From NCBI GenBank assembly GCA_024653225.1, contig JANLGA010000007.1, positions 8,729 through 42,745 on the forward strand: a stretch of 34,017 bases of DNA, written 5' to 3'. A program made the translations under genes and the position numbers. Positions 15,926 to 23,115 of this stretch are shown here, piece after piece. Source of the DNA: Bacillota bacterium. GTDB lineage: Bacteria; Bacillota; Sulfobacillia; JABLXB01. Position 1 is the first letter of the stretch; the number at the start of each line of letters is the position of its first letter. The notes beneath the pieces are model-generated. The model was given only the letters and a program-made list of their open reading frames with translations. It did not search any database and was not told the origin of the DNA.

Positions 15926-16405
15926 CTAACCGCCCTCCTTCGCGGCTTCGCGGCGCATCCGCTCCAGCGCGGCCGCAAGCGCGGTCTCTATGTCGCGCGC
16001 TACGCGATCGTATGTCTCCACGGGCCGCCCCCACGGATCCTCTATTTCAGCGCGCCCGGCGCCGGGAAACGCGTATTCGTTGAGCGTGAATACCTTGGAC
16101 CCGCCCCCGAACACCGAAGCGACGCGCGACTTCTGGGATTCGGTCATCGTCAGGACTATGTCGGCCCATTCCACGAGGTCCGCGCTGAGCCTCCGCGACC
16201 TGTGGTCGGCGAGATTGATTCCCCTCTCCCTCATCACGGACACGGCGTGGGGGCTTGCCGGCAAGCCGTCGGCGGCCGCGACTCCGGCCGACTTCACTTC
16301 CACCTCGGGAGCCCCCGGCGAGGAGGCCAACCGCTTGAGCAGCGCCTCCGCCATGCTGCTCCGGCAGGTGTTGCCGCTGCATACGAGCAGGACCTTAAGA
16401 GCCAC
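15926..16405 (-). CDS. Low-molecular-weight phosphatase, YwlE-like protein-arginine phosphatase
   Basis: A 159-aa low-molecular-weight phosphatase. The P-loop CSGNTCRSSMAEALL lies near the N-terminus with nucleophile Cys and phosphate-binding Arg. The C-terminal DPWGRPVETYDRV carries the general-acid Asp. The Thr in C-x-G-N-T-C-R is the residue that in YwlE favours phospho-arginine over phospho-tyrosine, so arginine phosphatase is the better call; the McsB kinase partner is not in the window. The GTG start has GGGAG 9 nt upstream, and the gene overlaps the Sua5 gene by 11 nt. It occupies the ywlE position of the Bacillus cluster. Confidence 0.92.
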   Translation of the reverse strand: MALKVLLVCSGNTCRSSMAEALLKRLASSPGAPEVEVKSAGVAAADGLPASPHAVSVMRERGINLADHRSRRLSADLVEWADIVLTMTESQKSRVASVFGGGSKVFTLNEYAFPGAGRAEIEDPWGRPVETYDRVARDIETALAAALERMRREAAKEGG

Positions 16406-17477
16406 TCCTCAACACTCTCCCCTCGGCTGCCTTGAGCAATCTGTTCATTATCGCGAGCCCCATGCCGGTCTCGGGAAACACCTGCGCCAACACCACGTCC
16501 GCGCCGAGGTCGTCGAAGCGCCGCAGGTTATCGAATAGGCGGGCCGCCACCTCATCCAGGTCGCGCTCGCTCCCCGCGTCGAGCCAGGCCGTTCCCTGGT
16601 CGTCCCATTCACCCGTCGGCTTCCGCGACGTTCCTCCCTCCGCGAGCACCTCGCTGCTCGCGAGCACGCCCACCCTGTGTCCGCGCGCGGCGAACTCCGC
16701 CGCGAACTTGCGCAGCAATCCGCCGGCTGGAACGCGGCCGGGGTCCACGAGGAAAACGCGGGCCGACGGGGCATAGTGCCTGTACTTGGTGCCCGGGGAC
16801 TTCGGTCCGCCGGCATTGACCACCGTGGCATCGAGCACCACGTCCCCCAGCACTTCCTCGACGGCCTCCCGCGTGGTCCCACCGGGCCGCAGAATGGCCG
16901 GGGGTTCAACCGTCAGGTCCAACACGGTGGACTCGACCCCGATCCCGCACGGACCCCCGTCAACCACGGCCTCGATCTTGCCGCCGAGGTCGCTCAGCAC
17001 GTGCGACGCGGAGGTGGGGCTGGGTCGGCCCGACGCGTTCGCGCTGGGCGCGGCGACCGGCACCCCCGAAAGCCTTATCAGGTTCAGGGCGACGGCGTGA
17101 TCGGGCATCCTTATCCCCACCGTGGCGAGCCCGGGGCTCACATTCTCCGTCACCAGGCGCGATTTTTTGAGCACCAGGGTAAGCGGGCCGGGCCAGAACC
17201 GGTACATCAGGACCTCCGCCCGCGCGGGGAGTTCGGCGACCAGCGGAGGAACCGCGTCGTACGAGTGTACGTGGACGATCAGCGGATTGTCCTGCGGCCT
17301 GCCCTTCGCCTCGAAGATCCTCGAGACGGCCGCCGCGCTCGTGGCATCCGCCCCGAGACCATACACCGTTTCGGTGGGAAAAGCGACGAGACCGCCGTTC
17401 CTCAAGATCTCGGCGGCTGCTCGGAGCAAGTCTCCCCGCGGGACCAGGGGGTCAACGGTGAATACCCTCGTGACCAC
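16395..17477 (-). CDS. Threonylcarbamoyl-AMP synthase (Sua5/YwlC)
   Basis: Makes L-threonylcarbamoyladenylate from Thr, bicarbonate and ATP, the first step of the t6A37 modification of ANN-decoding tRNAs. The YrdC domain (~residues 12-195) shows GGLVAFPTETVYGLGADA, FEAKGRPQDNPLIVHV, FWPGPLTLVL and VPVAAPSANASGRPSPTSASHV. It is followed by a linker (GTKYRHYAPSARVFLV) and the Sua5 C-terminal domain, so this is the long Sua5 form. I place the start at the GTG 17477 (360 aa), one nt after prmC ends and with GGGGGTG upstream. A longer frame to 17525 would overlap prmC by 47 nt. Confidence 0.96.
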   Translation of the reverse strand: MVTRVFTVDPLVPRGDLLRAAAEILRNGGLVAFPTETVYGLGADATSAAAVSRIFEAKGRPQDNPLIVHVHSYDAVPPLVAELPARAEVLMYRFWPGPLTLVLKKSRLVTENVSPGLATVGIRMPDHAVALNLIRLSGVPVAAPSANASGRPSPTSASHVLSDLGGKIEAVVDGGPCGIGVESTVLDLTVEPPAILRPGGTTREAVEEVLGDVVLDATVVNAGGPKSPGTKYRHYAPSARVFLVDPGRVPAGGLLRKFAAEFAARGHRVGVLASSEVLAEGGTSRKPTGEWDDQGTAWLDAGSERDLDEVAARLFDNLRRFDDLGADVVLAQVFPETGMGLAIMNRLLKAAEGRVLRSGS

Positions 17478-17478
17478 T

Positions 17479-18414
17479 TCACCCACCCCCTTCCCGCTTC
17501 CTCTCACAATAGACGACTCGGTCAACCCCGCCGAGGTCCTTCCTCGTGCCGACGTCGCAGTAGTGCCCGTCTGCCGAGAACACGTCCGCCACGAGCTCGG
17601 CAGCGCCGTACCCCACCTCGACGGCCAGCAGCCCGCCGGGCCGCAACAGCCCCGCCGCCTGGTCCGCCAGTCGCCCGTACAGTCCCTCCGTGTCGGGACA
17701 AACCAATGCCTCCCGCGGTTCGTAATCCCTGACCTGCGGGTCCAGCGATTCGTATTCGTCCGGGGTCACATACGGCGGGTTGGATACGACGCATTCGAGC
17801 GTCCCGCCCAGGCCGAGTCCTTCGAGTGGGGAAAGCAGGTCTCCCACCAGGAACACCAGCCTGTCGGCCACCCCGTGCCTGCGCGCGTTCTCCGTCGCGA
17901 CCTCGATCGCGCCTCGGCTCGAATCGAGGGCGAAGCCACCGCAATCCCCGTACTTGGCTATACTCACGGCGACTGCGCCGCTCCCCGTGCCGACGTCCGC
18001 GAACGACCCGCGAACCGGAGCGCGCCGGGCCAGGTGCTCGAGAACGACTTCCACGAGGGTTTCCGTGTCGGGCCTGGGTATCAACACGCGCTGGTCAACC
18101 GCGAACGCGAGCGACATGAACTCCTGGACGCCCGTGATGTACTGGATGGGCTCCCGCGAGCACCTGCGAGCGATGGCCTGCGCGTATCTCGCCGACGCCT
18201 CCGGTTCCACGAGGTCCAACCGGGCGTACATTCGGCACGTCGGAATGCCCAGGCAGTGCGACAGCAGGATCGCCGCTTCTCTCGCGGCCCCCTCGCCGCG
18301 CGCCACGCCGGCATCCGCCAGGCGCTTTGCTCCCCATCGCAACGCCTCCCTGAGCCCCCACGTTCCCTCGGCCAGCGTCGGCACGTCGGTTCCGCCCACC
18401 GGCACCGTCCTCAC
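17479..18414 (-). CDS. prmC: Release factor glutamine methyltransferase PrmC
   Basis: PrmC methylates the Gln of the GGQ motif of release factors using S-adenosylmethionine. The 311-aa protein has an N-terminal helical substrate domain (LREALRWGAKRLADAG ... REPIQYITGVQEFMSLAFAVD) and a methyltransferase fold. FADVGTGSGAVAVSIA (~139-153) binds SAM, and SNPPYV (~217-222) is the NPPY catalytic motif; PRPDTETLVE is also typical. The GTG start overlaps the TGA of prfA (GTGA), so it is translationally coupled to its own substrate gene. Confidence 0.97.
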   Translation of the reverse strand: MRTVPVGGTDVPTLAEGTWGLREALRWGAKRLADAGVARGEGAAREAAILLSHCLGIPTCRMYARLDLVEPEASARYAQAIARRCSREPIQYITGVQEFMSLAFAVDQRVLIPRPDTETLVEVVLEHLARRAPVRGSFADVGTGSGAVAVSIAKYGDCGGFALDSSRGAIEVATENARRHGVADRLVFLVGDLLSPLEGLGLGGTLECVVSNPPYVTPDEYESLDPQVRDYEPREALVCPDTEGLYGRLADQAAGLLRPGGLLAVEVGYGAAELVADVFSADGHYCDVGTRKDLGGVDRVVYCERKREGGG

Positions 18415-19481
18415 CCCAATTCGGCGAGCAGCCTTGCCTGCTCGTCCGCGGCGAGGGCGTCTATTATCCCGCCTATGTCCCCGTCCATGACGGCCTCCAG
18501 GTTGTGGATGGTCAGGCCGATCCTGTGGTCCGTCACCCGGGACTGGGGAAAATTGTACGTCCTGATCTTCTCGCTCCTCTCTCCGGTCCCCACCTGGGAC
18601 CGGCGGGTCTCCGCGAGCTCCTCCTTCTGCGCCCGTCTGGCCATGTCGAGGAGCCGCGCGCGGAGTACCCTCATTGCGCGTTCCCTGTTCTTGAGCTGCG
18701 ACTTTTCGTCCTGGCAGCTCACCACCAAGCCCGTCGGCAGGTGCGTTATCCGGACGGCGGAGTACGTCGTATTGACGCTCTGGCCCCCGTGACCGCTCGA
18801 GCAGAATGTGTCCACGCGAATATCCCCGGGGTCTATTTCCACGTCCACTTCCTCGGCCTCGGGCAACACCGCCACGGTGGCGGTGGACGTATGAATCCTG
18901 CCGCCCGACTCGGTGACCGGGACCCGTTGCACCCGGTGAACGCCGCTCTCGTACTTCAGCCTGCTGTATGCGCCTTCGCCGTCTACGGTGAATATGACCT
19001 CCTTGAATCCGCCAATGTCGGTGGGATTGCTGCTCACGAACTCCACCTTCCAGCCCTGGCGCTCGGCGTAGCGGGCGTACATCCTGTACAGGTCGGCGGC
19101 GAACAGGGCGGCTTCTTCGCCGCCCGTTCCCGCCCGGATCTCCACGATCACGTCCCGATCGTCGTTCGGGTCTCTCGGGAGCATGAGCACCCGCAGGTCC
19201 CTCTCGACCAGGTCGCGCTCGCTTTCGAGCCGCTCGACCTCGGACCCCACGAACCGGGCGAAGTCCGGGTCGCCGCCGTCCGCCGCCAACGTCCTCGCCT
19301 CGTCGAGTTCCCGGGTTATAGCCTTATACTCCCGGTACTTCTCCATCATCGGCGACAGGCGCTTGTACTCCCTCGCAAGCTTCTGGTATTCCCGGGGGTC
19401 GGAGAAAACGGACGGATCCGCCATCCGCGCGGCCAGCTTTTCATATGTCTTCTCCAGCATTTCGAGCTTGTCTACGATCAC
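18411..19481 (-). CDS. prfA: Peptide chain release factor 1
   Basis: RF1 ends translation at UAA and UAG. The 356-aa length is standard. The stop-codon reading segment is GVHRVQRVPVTESGGRIHTSTATVAVLPE with PVT in the tripeptide-anticodon position, typical of RF1 rather than RF2. The catalytic loop is SSGHGGQSVNTTYSAVRITHLPTG with GGQ near residue 233, followed by CQDEKSQLKNRERAMRVLRARL. The start is a GTG (MIVDKLEMLEKTYEKL) with GGGTGAT 5 nt upstream. It starts 35 nt after the DUF1385 gene ends. Confidence 0.98.
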   Translation of the reverse strand: MIVDKLEMLEKTYEKLAARMADPSVFSDPREYQKLAREYKRLSPMMEKYREYKAITRELDEARTLAADGGDPDFARFVGSEVERLESERDLVERDLRVLMLPRDPNDDRDVIVEIRAGTGGEEAALFAADLYRMYARYAERQGWKVEFVSSNPTDIGGFKEVIFTVDGEGAYSRLKYESGVHRVQRVPVTESGGRIHTSTATVAVLPEAEEVDVEIDPGDIRVDTFCSSGHGGQSVNTTYSAVRITHLPTGLVVSCQDEKSQLKNRERAMRVLRARLLDMARRAQKEELAETRRSQVGTGERSEKIRTYNFPQSRVTDHRIGLTIHNLEAVMDGDIGGIIDALAADEQARLLAELG

Positions 19482-19516
19482 CTGACATCACCCGTCCAAA
19501 TCGAACGACGCTTCCG

Positions 19517-20386
19517 TCACCGGGCCGCCTCCAGGGCTCTCAACGCCACCTCGAGCATGGAATCGTCGGGCTCGCGCGTCGTGAGCCGTTGAAGCATGAG
19601 GCCCGGTCCGGCCAACATCCCGATGATGGGGGATGAAGACCTCGCGCTCGCCCTGATGAACTCGTACGACACGCCGGCGACCACCGGGAGCAGGGCCAAC
19701 CGGATCAGGATCCTCTGGACGACGCCCGGCCATCCGAAGAAGGAGAACAAAACCACGCTGGTCATGACTACCACCAGCAGGAAGCTGGTACCGCAGCGCG
19801 GGTGGATCGGGTCCATCCCCCGCGCCGATTCCACGGTCGGCTCCAATCCCCTGTCAACGGCGTTGATCACCTTGTGTTCCGCGCCGTGGTAAGCCAGGAC
19901 CCGCTGGACGTCCCCCAACCGGCTGACGGTCCAAAGGTAGCCGAGCACTATCGCGAGCCTCAACGCGCCCTCGAGCAAGTTGGCGACCCACCGGCCGGAA
20001 GCCAAGCGACTCCTCACGAACGACACGATCACCGTCGGAAGGACCACGAACAACCCTATCGCGGCGACGACCGAGAAGATGACGGTGACCGTGACTTCTC
20101 CCTTTCCGAGCCTTTCGCCGTCCGACATGCCCTCTTCCGCCGAGTACATGAGGGCCTCGATCCCGACCACGAGCGAATCGGCCAGAGAGACGGCCCCACG
20201 GATCACGGGAAGTGACAGTACCGGGTGGAGCCGGCAGTACTGCAGGCGGTCACGCGAGGTGACCGCAATGCTGCCGTCCTGCCTGCGGATTGCGATGCCC
20301 ACCTTGGAGGGGCCTCTCATCATCACGCCCTCTATGACGGCCTGCCCGCCGAAGACGGGGCCGGAATCGTCGCGGCCCGCCTCCAT
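19517..20386 (-). CDS. DUF1385 family membrane protein (YqhQ-like)
   Basis: A 289-aa protein of the DUF1385 family, often found between rpmE and prfA in clostridia. The start FGGQAVIEGVMMRGPSKVGIAIRRQDGSI is the family signature, as are LAYHGAEHKVINAVDRG, HPRCGTSFLL and RLALLPVVAGVSYEFIR. About four hydrophobic segments (roughly 100-125, 140-160, 200-225, 230-250) make it an inner membrane protein. The conserved His/Glu/Cys in the AEHK and HPRCGTSF motifs suggest a metal or active site, but the function is unknown. The ATG is preceded by three overlapping GGAGGT-like ribosome sites. Confidence 0.93.
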   Translation of the reverse strand: MEAGRDDSGPVFGGQAVIEGVMMRGPSKVGIAIRRQDGSIAVTSRDRLQYCRLHPVLSLPVIRGAVSLADSLVVGIEALMYSAEEGMSDGERLGKGEVTVTVIFSVVAAIGLFVVLPTVIVSFVRSRLASGRWVANLLEGALRLAIVLGYLWTVSRLGDVQRVLAYHGAEHKVINAVDRGLEPTVESARGMDPIHPRCGTSFLLVVVMTSVVLFSFFGWPGVVQRILIRLALLPVVAGVSYEFIRASARSSSPIIGMLAGPGLMLQRLTTREPDDSMLEVALRALEAAR

Positions 20387-20442
20387 ACCTCCACCTCCCT
20401 ACCTCCTCGCTCGACCGCGTCTAAACGGGAACTCAACGGTCC

Positions 20443-20470
20443 AAAGAAAAAAGCAGAGCCCGAGCTCTGC
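20443..20470 (-). terminator. Intrinsic terminator of rpmE
   Basis: On the minus strand, GCAGAGC-TCGG-GCTCTGC (7-bp stem closed by a UCGG tetraloop, 20470-20453) is followed directly by TTTTTTCTTT. It lies 15 nt past the rpmE stop, a textbook rho-independent terminator. Confidence 0.92.
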
Positions 20471-20485
20471 CGCGTCGTCGGCACG

Positions 20486-20686
20486 CTACTTCATGCCGTA
20501 CCTTCTCTTGAACCTCTCGACCCTTCCGCCCGTGTCCACTATCTTCTGCACCCCCGTGAAGAACGGGTGGCACCTCGAGCATATCTCCACGCGGATGTTT
20601 TTCTTCGTGGACCCCACGTGGTAAACCGCGCCACACGCGCAGGTTACAGTCGTCTTCTCGTACTTGGGGTGTATCTTGTCCTTCAA
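20486..20686 (-). CDS. rpmE: 50S ribosomal protein L31 (zinc-binding type)
   Basis: A 66-aa protein, MKDKIHPKYEKTTVTCACG..., with CxC at 16/18 and CxxC at 36/39 (CSRCHPFFTG). These are the four zinc ligands of the C+ L31 form; a zinc-free paralogue may exist elsewhere. The end VERFKRRYG is typical. The TTG start has GAGGTG 8 nt upstream. The gene has its own promoter and terminator, so it is monocistronic, and lies directly after rho as in Bacillus. Confidence 0.97.
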   Translation of the reverse strand: MKDKIHPKYEKTTVTCACGAVYHVGSTKKNIRVEICSRCHPFFTGVQKIVDTGGRVERFKRRYGMK

Positions 20687-20720
20687 TCCCTCTCACCTCT
20701 CAAGGGCCGATAACGCTATG

Positions 20721-20749
20721 ATTATAGCACAGGGGATCGTCGCGTTCAA
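20721..20749 (-). promoter_or_regulatory. Promoter of rpmE
   Basis: On the minus strand, TTGAAC (20749-20744), a 17-nt spacer and TATAAT (20726-20721), with TG one base before the -10 (extended -10). It lies in the short gap between the rho stop and rpmE and predicts a ~28-nt leader. Confidence 0.85.
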
Positions 20750-20769
20750 CGACGCCCCCGCACCGGCCG

Positions 20770-22026
20770 TCAGCCCCCTCGCAACTCCTTCTGCAGGGAG
20801 TTGAGGAAGTCCCGGTTGGAGCGCGTCTTGGAGAGCTTGTCAATGAGCATCTCGAGTACCGTAGAGGGCTCCCTGTCGTTGGTCACCTTCCTCAACATCC
20901 ACATTATCTCGAGTTCTTCCGGCTTGAACAGCAGCTCCTCCTTGCGAGTGCCCGACCGCTTTATGTCAATGGCGGGGAATATGCGGCGTTCGGACAGCTT
21001 GCGGTCGAGGTGAAGCTCCATGTTGCCGGTTCCCTTGAATTCCTCGTATATCACGTCGTCCATGCGGCTGCCTGTGTCTATCAGGGCGGTGGCGATGACC
21101 GTCAGGCTGCCGCCCTCTTCTATGTTCCTCGCGGCGCCGAAGAACCGCTTCGGCTTGTGGAAAGCCGTCGGGTCCATCCCGCCGCTCAGTGTGCGTCCCG
21201 AGGGGGGCAACACCAGGTTGTATGCGCGGGCCAACCTCGTAATGCTGTCGAGCAGTATCACGACGTCCTTCTTGTGCTCCACCAGCCTCTTCGCCCGTTC
21301 GAGCACCATCTCGGCAACGCGGACGTGGTTATCCGGTATCTCGTCGAAAGTCGAACTCACCACCTCGCCCCTCACGGACCTCTCCATGTCCGTGACTTCC
21401 TCCGGCCTCTCGTCAATGAGGAGCACTATTACGTGGACGTCGGGGAAGTTGGTGGTGATGGCGTTGGCGATCTTTTTGAGGAGCACCGTCTTCCCTGCCT
21501 TGGGGGGGGAAACGATCAGGCCTCGTTGACCGCATCCTATGGGGGCTATGAGGTCAACGAGCCTGGACGAAATCTCGTCGCGGGTGGTCTCAAGCACGAG
21601 TCGCCTGTTGGGGAATATCGGCGTCAATCCCTCGAAGTAGGGGCGTTCCTTGGCGACGTCCGGATTCTCCCCGTTCACCGCCTCTACTCTGAGCAGGCCG
21701 AAATACCGCTCGTTGTCCTTGGGCGGCCTGACCTGCCCGGAAATGAGGTCCCCGGTCCTGAGGTCGAACCTCCTGATCTGCGAAGGTGAGACGTAGATGT
21801 CCTCCCGGCTCGGAAGGTAGAAGTTGGGCCGGAGAAACCCGAAGTTCTCGGGCATTATCTCCAGTATGCCCTCGGCGAAGATCAGGCCTCCCTGTTCCGT
21901 CCTGGCCTTGAGGATTTCCAGGATGAGTTCCTTCTTCCTGAGTGCGGAATAGCCGGTGACGTTCAATTCCCTGGCTATCTTCTGGAGTTCAACAAGTGTG
22001 AGGGCTTCGAGCTCGCCGATGCTCAA
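20770..22026 (-). CDS. rho: Transcription termination factor Rho
   Basis: Hexameric RNA-dependent ATPase that ends transcription. The 418-aa protein has the N-terminal Rho_N helix bundle (LEALTLVELQKIARELNVTGYSALRKKELILEILK), the OSD/cold-shock RNA-binding domain (~48-120), Walker A SPPKAGKT (173-180), ERPEEVTDM and Walker B DVVILLDSITRLARAYN. The secondary RNA site lies around SGGMDPTAFHKPKRFFGAARN. The start is a TTG with GAGGTGG 5 nt upstream. There is no Asn/Arg-rich insertion of the type seen in some high-GC Rho proteins. A 398-nt leader with promoter and terminator precedes it. Confidence 0.98.
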   Translation of the reverse strand: MSIGELEALTLVELQKIARELNVTGYSALRKKELILEILKARTEQGGLIFAEGILEIMPENFGFLRPNFYLPSREDIYVSPSQIRRFDLRTGDLISGQVRPPKDNERYFGLLRVEAVNGENPDVAKERPYFEGLTPIFPNRRLVLETTRDEISSRLVDLIAPIGCGQRGLIVSPPKAGKTVLLKKIANAITTNFPDVHVIVLLIDERPEEVTDMERSVRGEVVSSTFDEIPDNHVRVAEMVLERAKRLVEHKKDVVILLDSITRLARAYNLVLPPSGRTLSGGMDPTAFHKPKRFFGAARNIEEGGSLTVIATALIDTGSRMDDVIYEEFKGTGNMELHLDRKLSERRIFPAIDIKRSGTRKEELLFKPEELEIMWMLRKVTNDREPSTVLEMLIDKLSKTRSNRDFLNSLQKELRGG

Positions 22027-22251
22027 TCAGACCACCTCGTTTGGATTTGTTTCCAACCACATAGGAGCTTATGCAGCAAGGAAAAGCATGGATCGAACGC
22101 GAGCGGAAACGCGAACGGGTTCGGGCAGTCCTTCAACTACATTCCTCCAGGGCAGTCCTCCCAAGGGATTGGAGCGGACGGAGATTGCTGTGGAAAATGC
22201 ACATTCAAGAGTAGTTCCGATGGCTCCCGGCGGCTACCCGTGCACACGCCG

Positions 22252-22288
22252 AAAAAACTAGGCCTCCGAGACACCTTATCGAAGGCCT
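22252..22288 (-). terminator. Intrinsic terminator or attenuator in the rho leader
   Basis: On the minus strand, AGGCCTTCG (22288-22280) pairs with CGGAGGCCT (22268-22260; 9 bp with one G-T pair) around an 11-nt loop. The sequence AG and six T (22257-22252) follow. It ends fsa transcripts and would also stop transcripts from the promoter 55 nt upstream unless bypassed. Confidence 0.8.
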
Positions 22289-22341
22289 CCTGCATAGAAA
22301 ACCGAGGAGGATGTAATAATGTAGGCCACTACCCGAACAAT

Positions 22342-22370
22342 AGTGTAACATCCTGGTTTTCAGCAGTCAA
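22342..22370 (-). promoter_or_regulatory. Candidate rho promoter
   Basis: On the minus strand, TTGACT (22370-22365), a 17-nt spacer and TACACT (22347-22342). Transcription would begin near 22335, giving a ~310-nt rho leader containing the terminator at 22288-22252. Confidence 0.6.
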
Positions 22371-22424
22371 GCAGGTAGACCTACGAAACGCTACGGTGCG
22401 ACCGACGCCGCCGCGCCCCGTCTC

Positions 22425-23078
22425 CTAGCGGCCGCCGGCGATCTTCGCCCAGTCTTCAAGGAACTTCTTGATCCCCGCGTCCGTCAGCGGATGCCTGGTC
22501 ATCTGCTGGAGGACCGCAAACGGGATCGTCGCCACGTCGGCCCCGGCGAGAGCGGCCTGAAGGACATGCATGGAGTGCCTGATGCTGGCCGCGATCACCT
22601 GCGACTTGATTCCGTAGTTCCGGAACACCGTCACTATGTCGCGGACGACTTCCATGCCGTCCATGCTGATGTCGTCGAGCCTGCCGATGAACGGGCTGAC
22701 GTAGGTCGCCCCGGCGGTGGCCGCGAGAAGGGCCTGGTTTGCGGAGAAGACCAAGGTCACGTTGGTCTTGACCCCTTCCGCCGTCAACCTGTGTACCGCC
22801 TTCAGCCCCTCCACACCCATCGGTATCTTGATGACCACGTTCGGCGCCACGGCCGCGAGGTCGCGGGCCTCGGCGGTCATGGCGTCGGCCTCGAGGCTGA
22901 GAACCTCCGCGCTGATGGGGCCCGAGACGATACCGGCTATCCTGCGGACTACCTCCCTCATGTCGGAGGTCTTCTCCTTCGCCACCAGGGAGGGATTCGT
23001 CGTGACCCCGGCCACCACGCCCCACGATGCCGCCTCGCGTATTTCCTCGATGTTTGCAGTGTCTAGAAAGATCCTCAT
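22425..23078 (-). CDS. fsa: Transaldolase / fructose-6-phosphate aldolase family (small TalC type)
   Basis: A 217-aa class I aldolase of the short transaldolase family. MRIFLDTANIEEIREAASWGVVAGVTTNPSLVAKE at the N-terminus holds D6 and the TTNPS motif. VVIKIPMGVEGLKAV carries the Schiff-base Lys (K84), and GATYVSPFIGRLDD and VIAASIRH follow. Transaldolase versus fructose-6-phosphate aldolase activity cannot be settled here; transaldolase is more likely in a pentose phosphate context. The ATG at 23078 has GGGAGG about 10 nt upstream. The open frame extends further upstream to 23291, but that part overlaps another gene and has no family match. In Bacillus a tal gene also lies upstream of rho. 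Confidence 0.95.
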   Translation of the reverse strand: MRIFLDTANIEEIREAASWGVVAGVTTNPSLVAKEKTSDMREVVRRIAGIVSGPISAEVLSLEADAMTAEARDLAAVAPNVVIKIPMGVEGLKAVHRLTAEGVKTNVTLVFSANQALLAATAGATYVSPFIGRLDDISMDGMEVVRDIVTVFRNYGIKSQVIAASIRHSMHVLQAALAGADVATIPFAVLQQMTRHPLTDAGIKKFLEDWAKIAGGR

Positions 23079-23115
23079 TGAATTGATTCCTCCCTGTTTC
23101 GGCGTCGCCCGTCTC

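Larger units (their letters stand above)
22027..22424 (-). promoter_or_regulatory. rho leader region (398 nt without a convincing gene)
   Basis: This gap between fsa and rho is richer in A/T than its surroundings. In transcription order it holds a promoter (22370-22342), a long imperfect hairpin (arms 22355-22361+22348-22354 with 22297-22303+22308-22314; inner stem CACTA/TAGTG) overlapping that promoter, an AGGAGG site (22291-22286), an intrinsic terminator (22288-22252), and about 225 nt to the rho start. A 52-codon frame (ATG 22295 to TAG 22137) runs through the terminator; its ATG lacks a ribosome site, but an internal GTG at 22274 has AGGAGG 11 nt upstream. A 10-bp direct repeat GGGCAGTCCT occurs at 22123 and 22150. 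Confidence 0.6.

Noticed and set aside
22123..22159. 10-bp direct repeat GGGCAGTCCT as the start of a CRISPR-like array or an insertion footprint
   Set aside because: Only two copies, 27 bp apart, with no further units, no inverted ends and no transposase nearby.
22137..22295. 52-codon frame in the rho leader as a real gene
   Set aside because: The ATG has no ribosome site and the product resembles nothing I know. I kept it only as part of the attenuator hypothesis.
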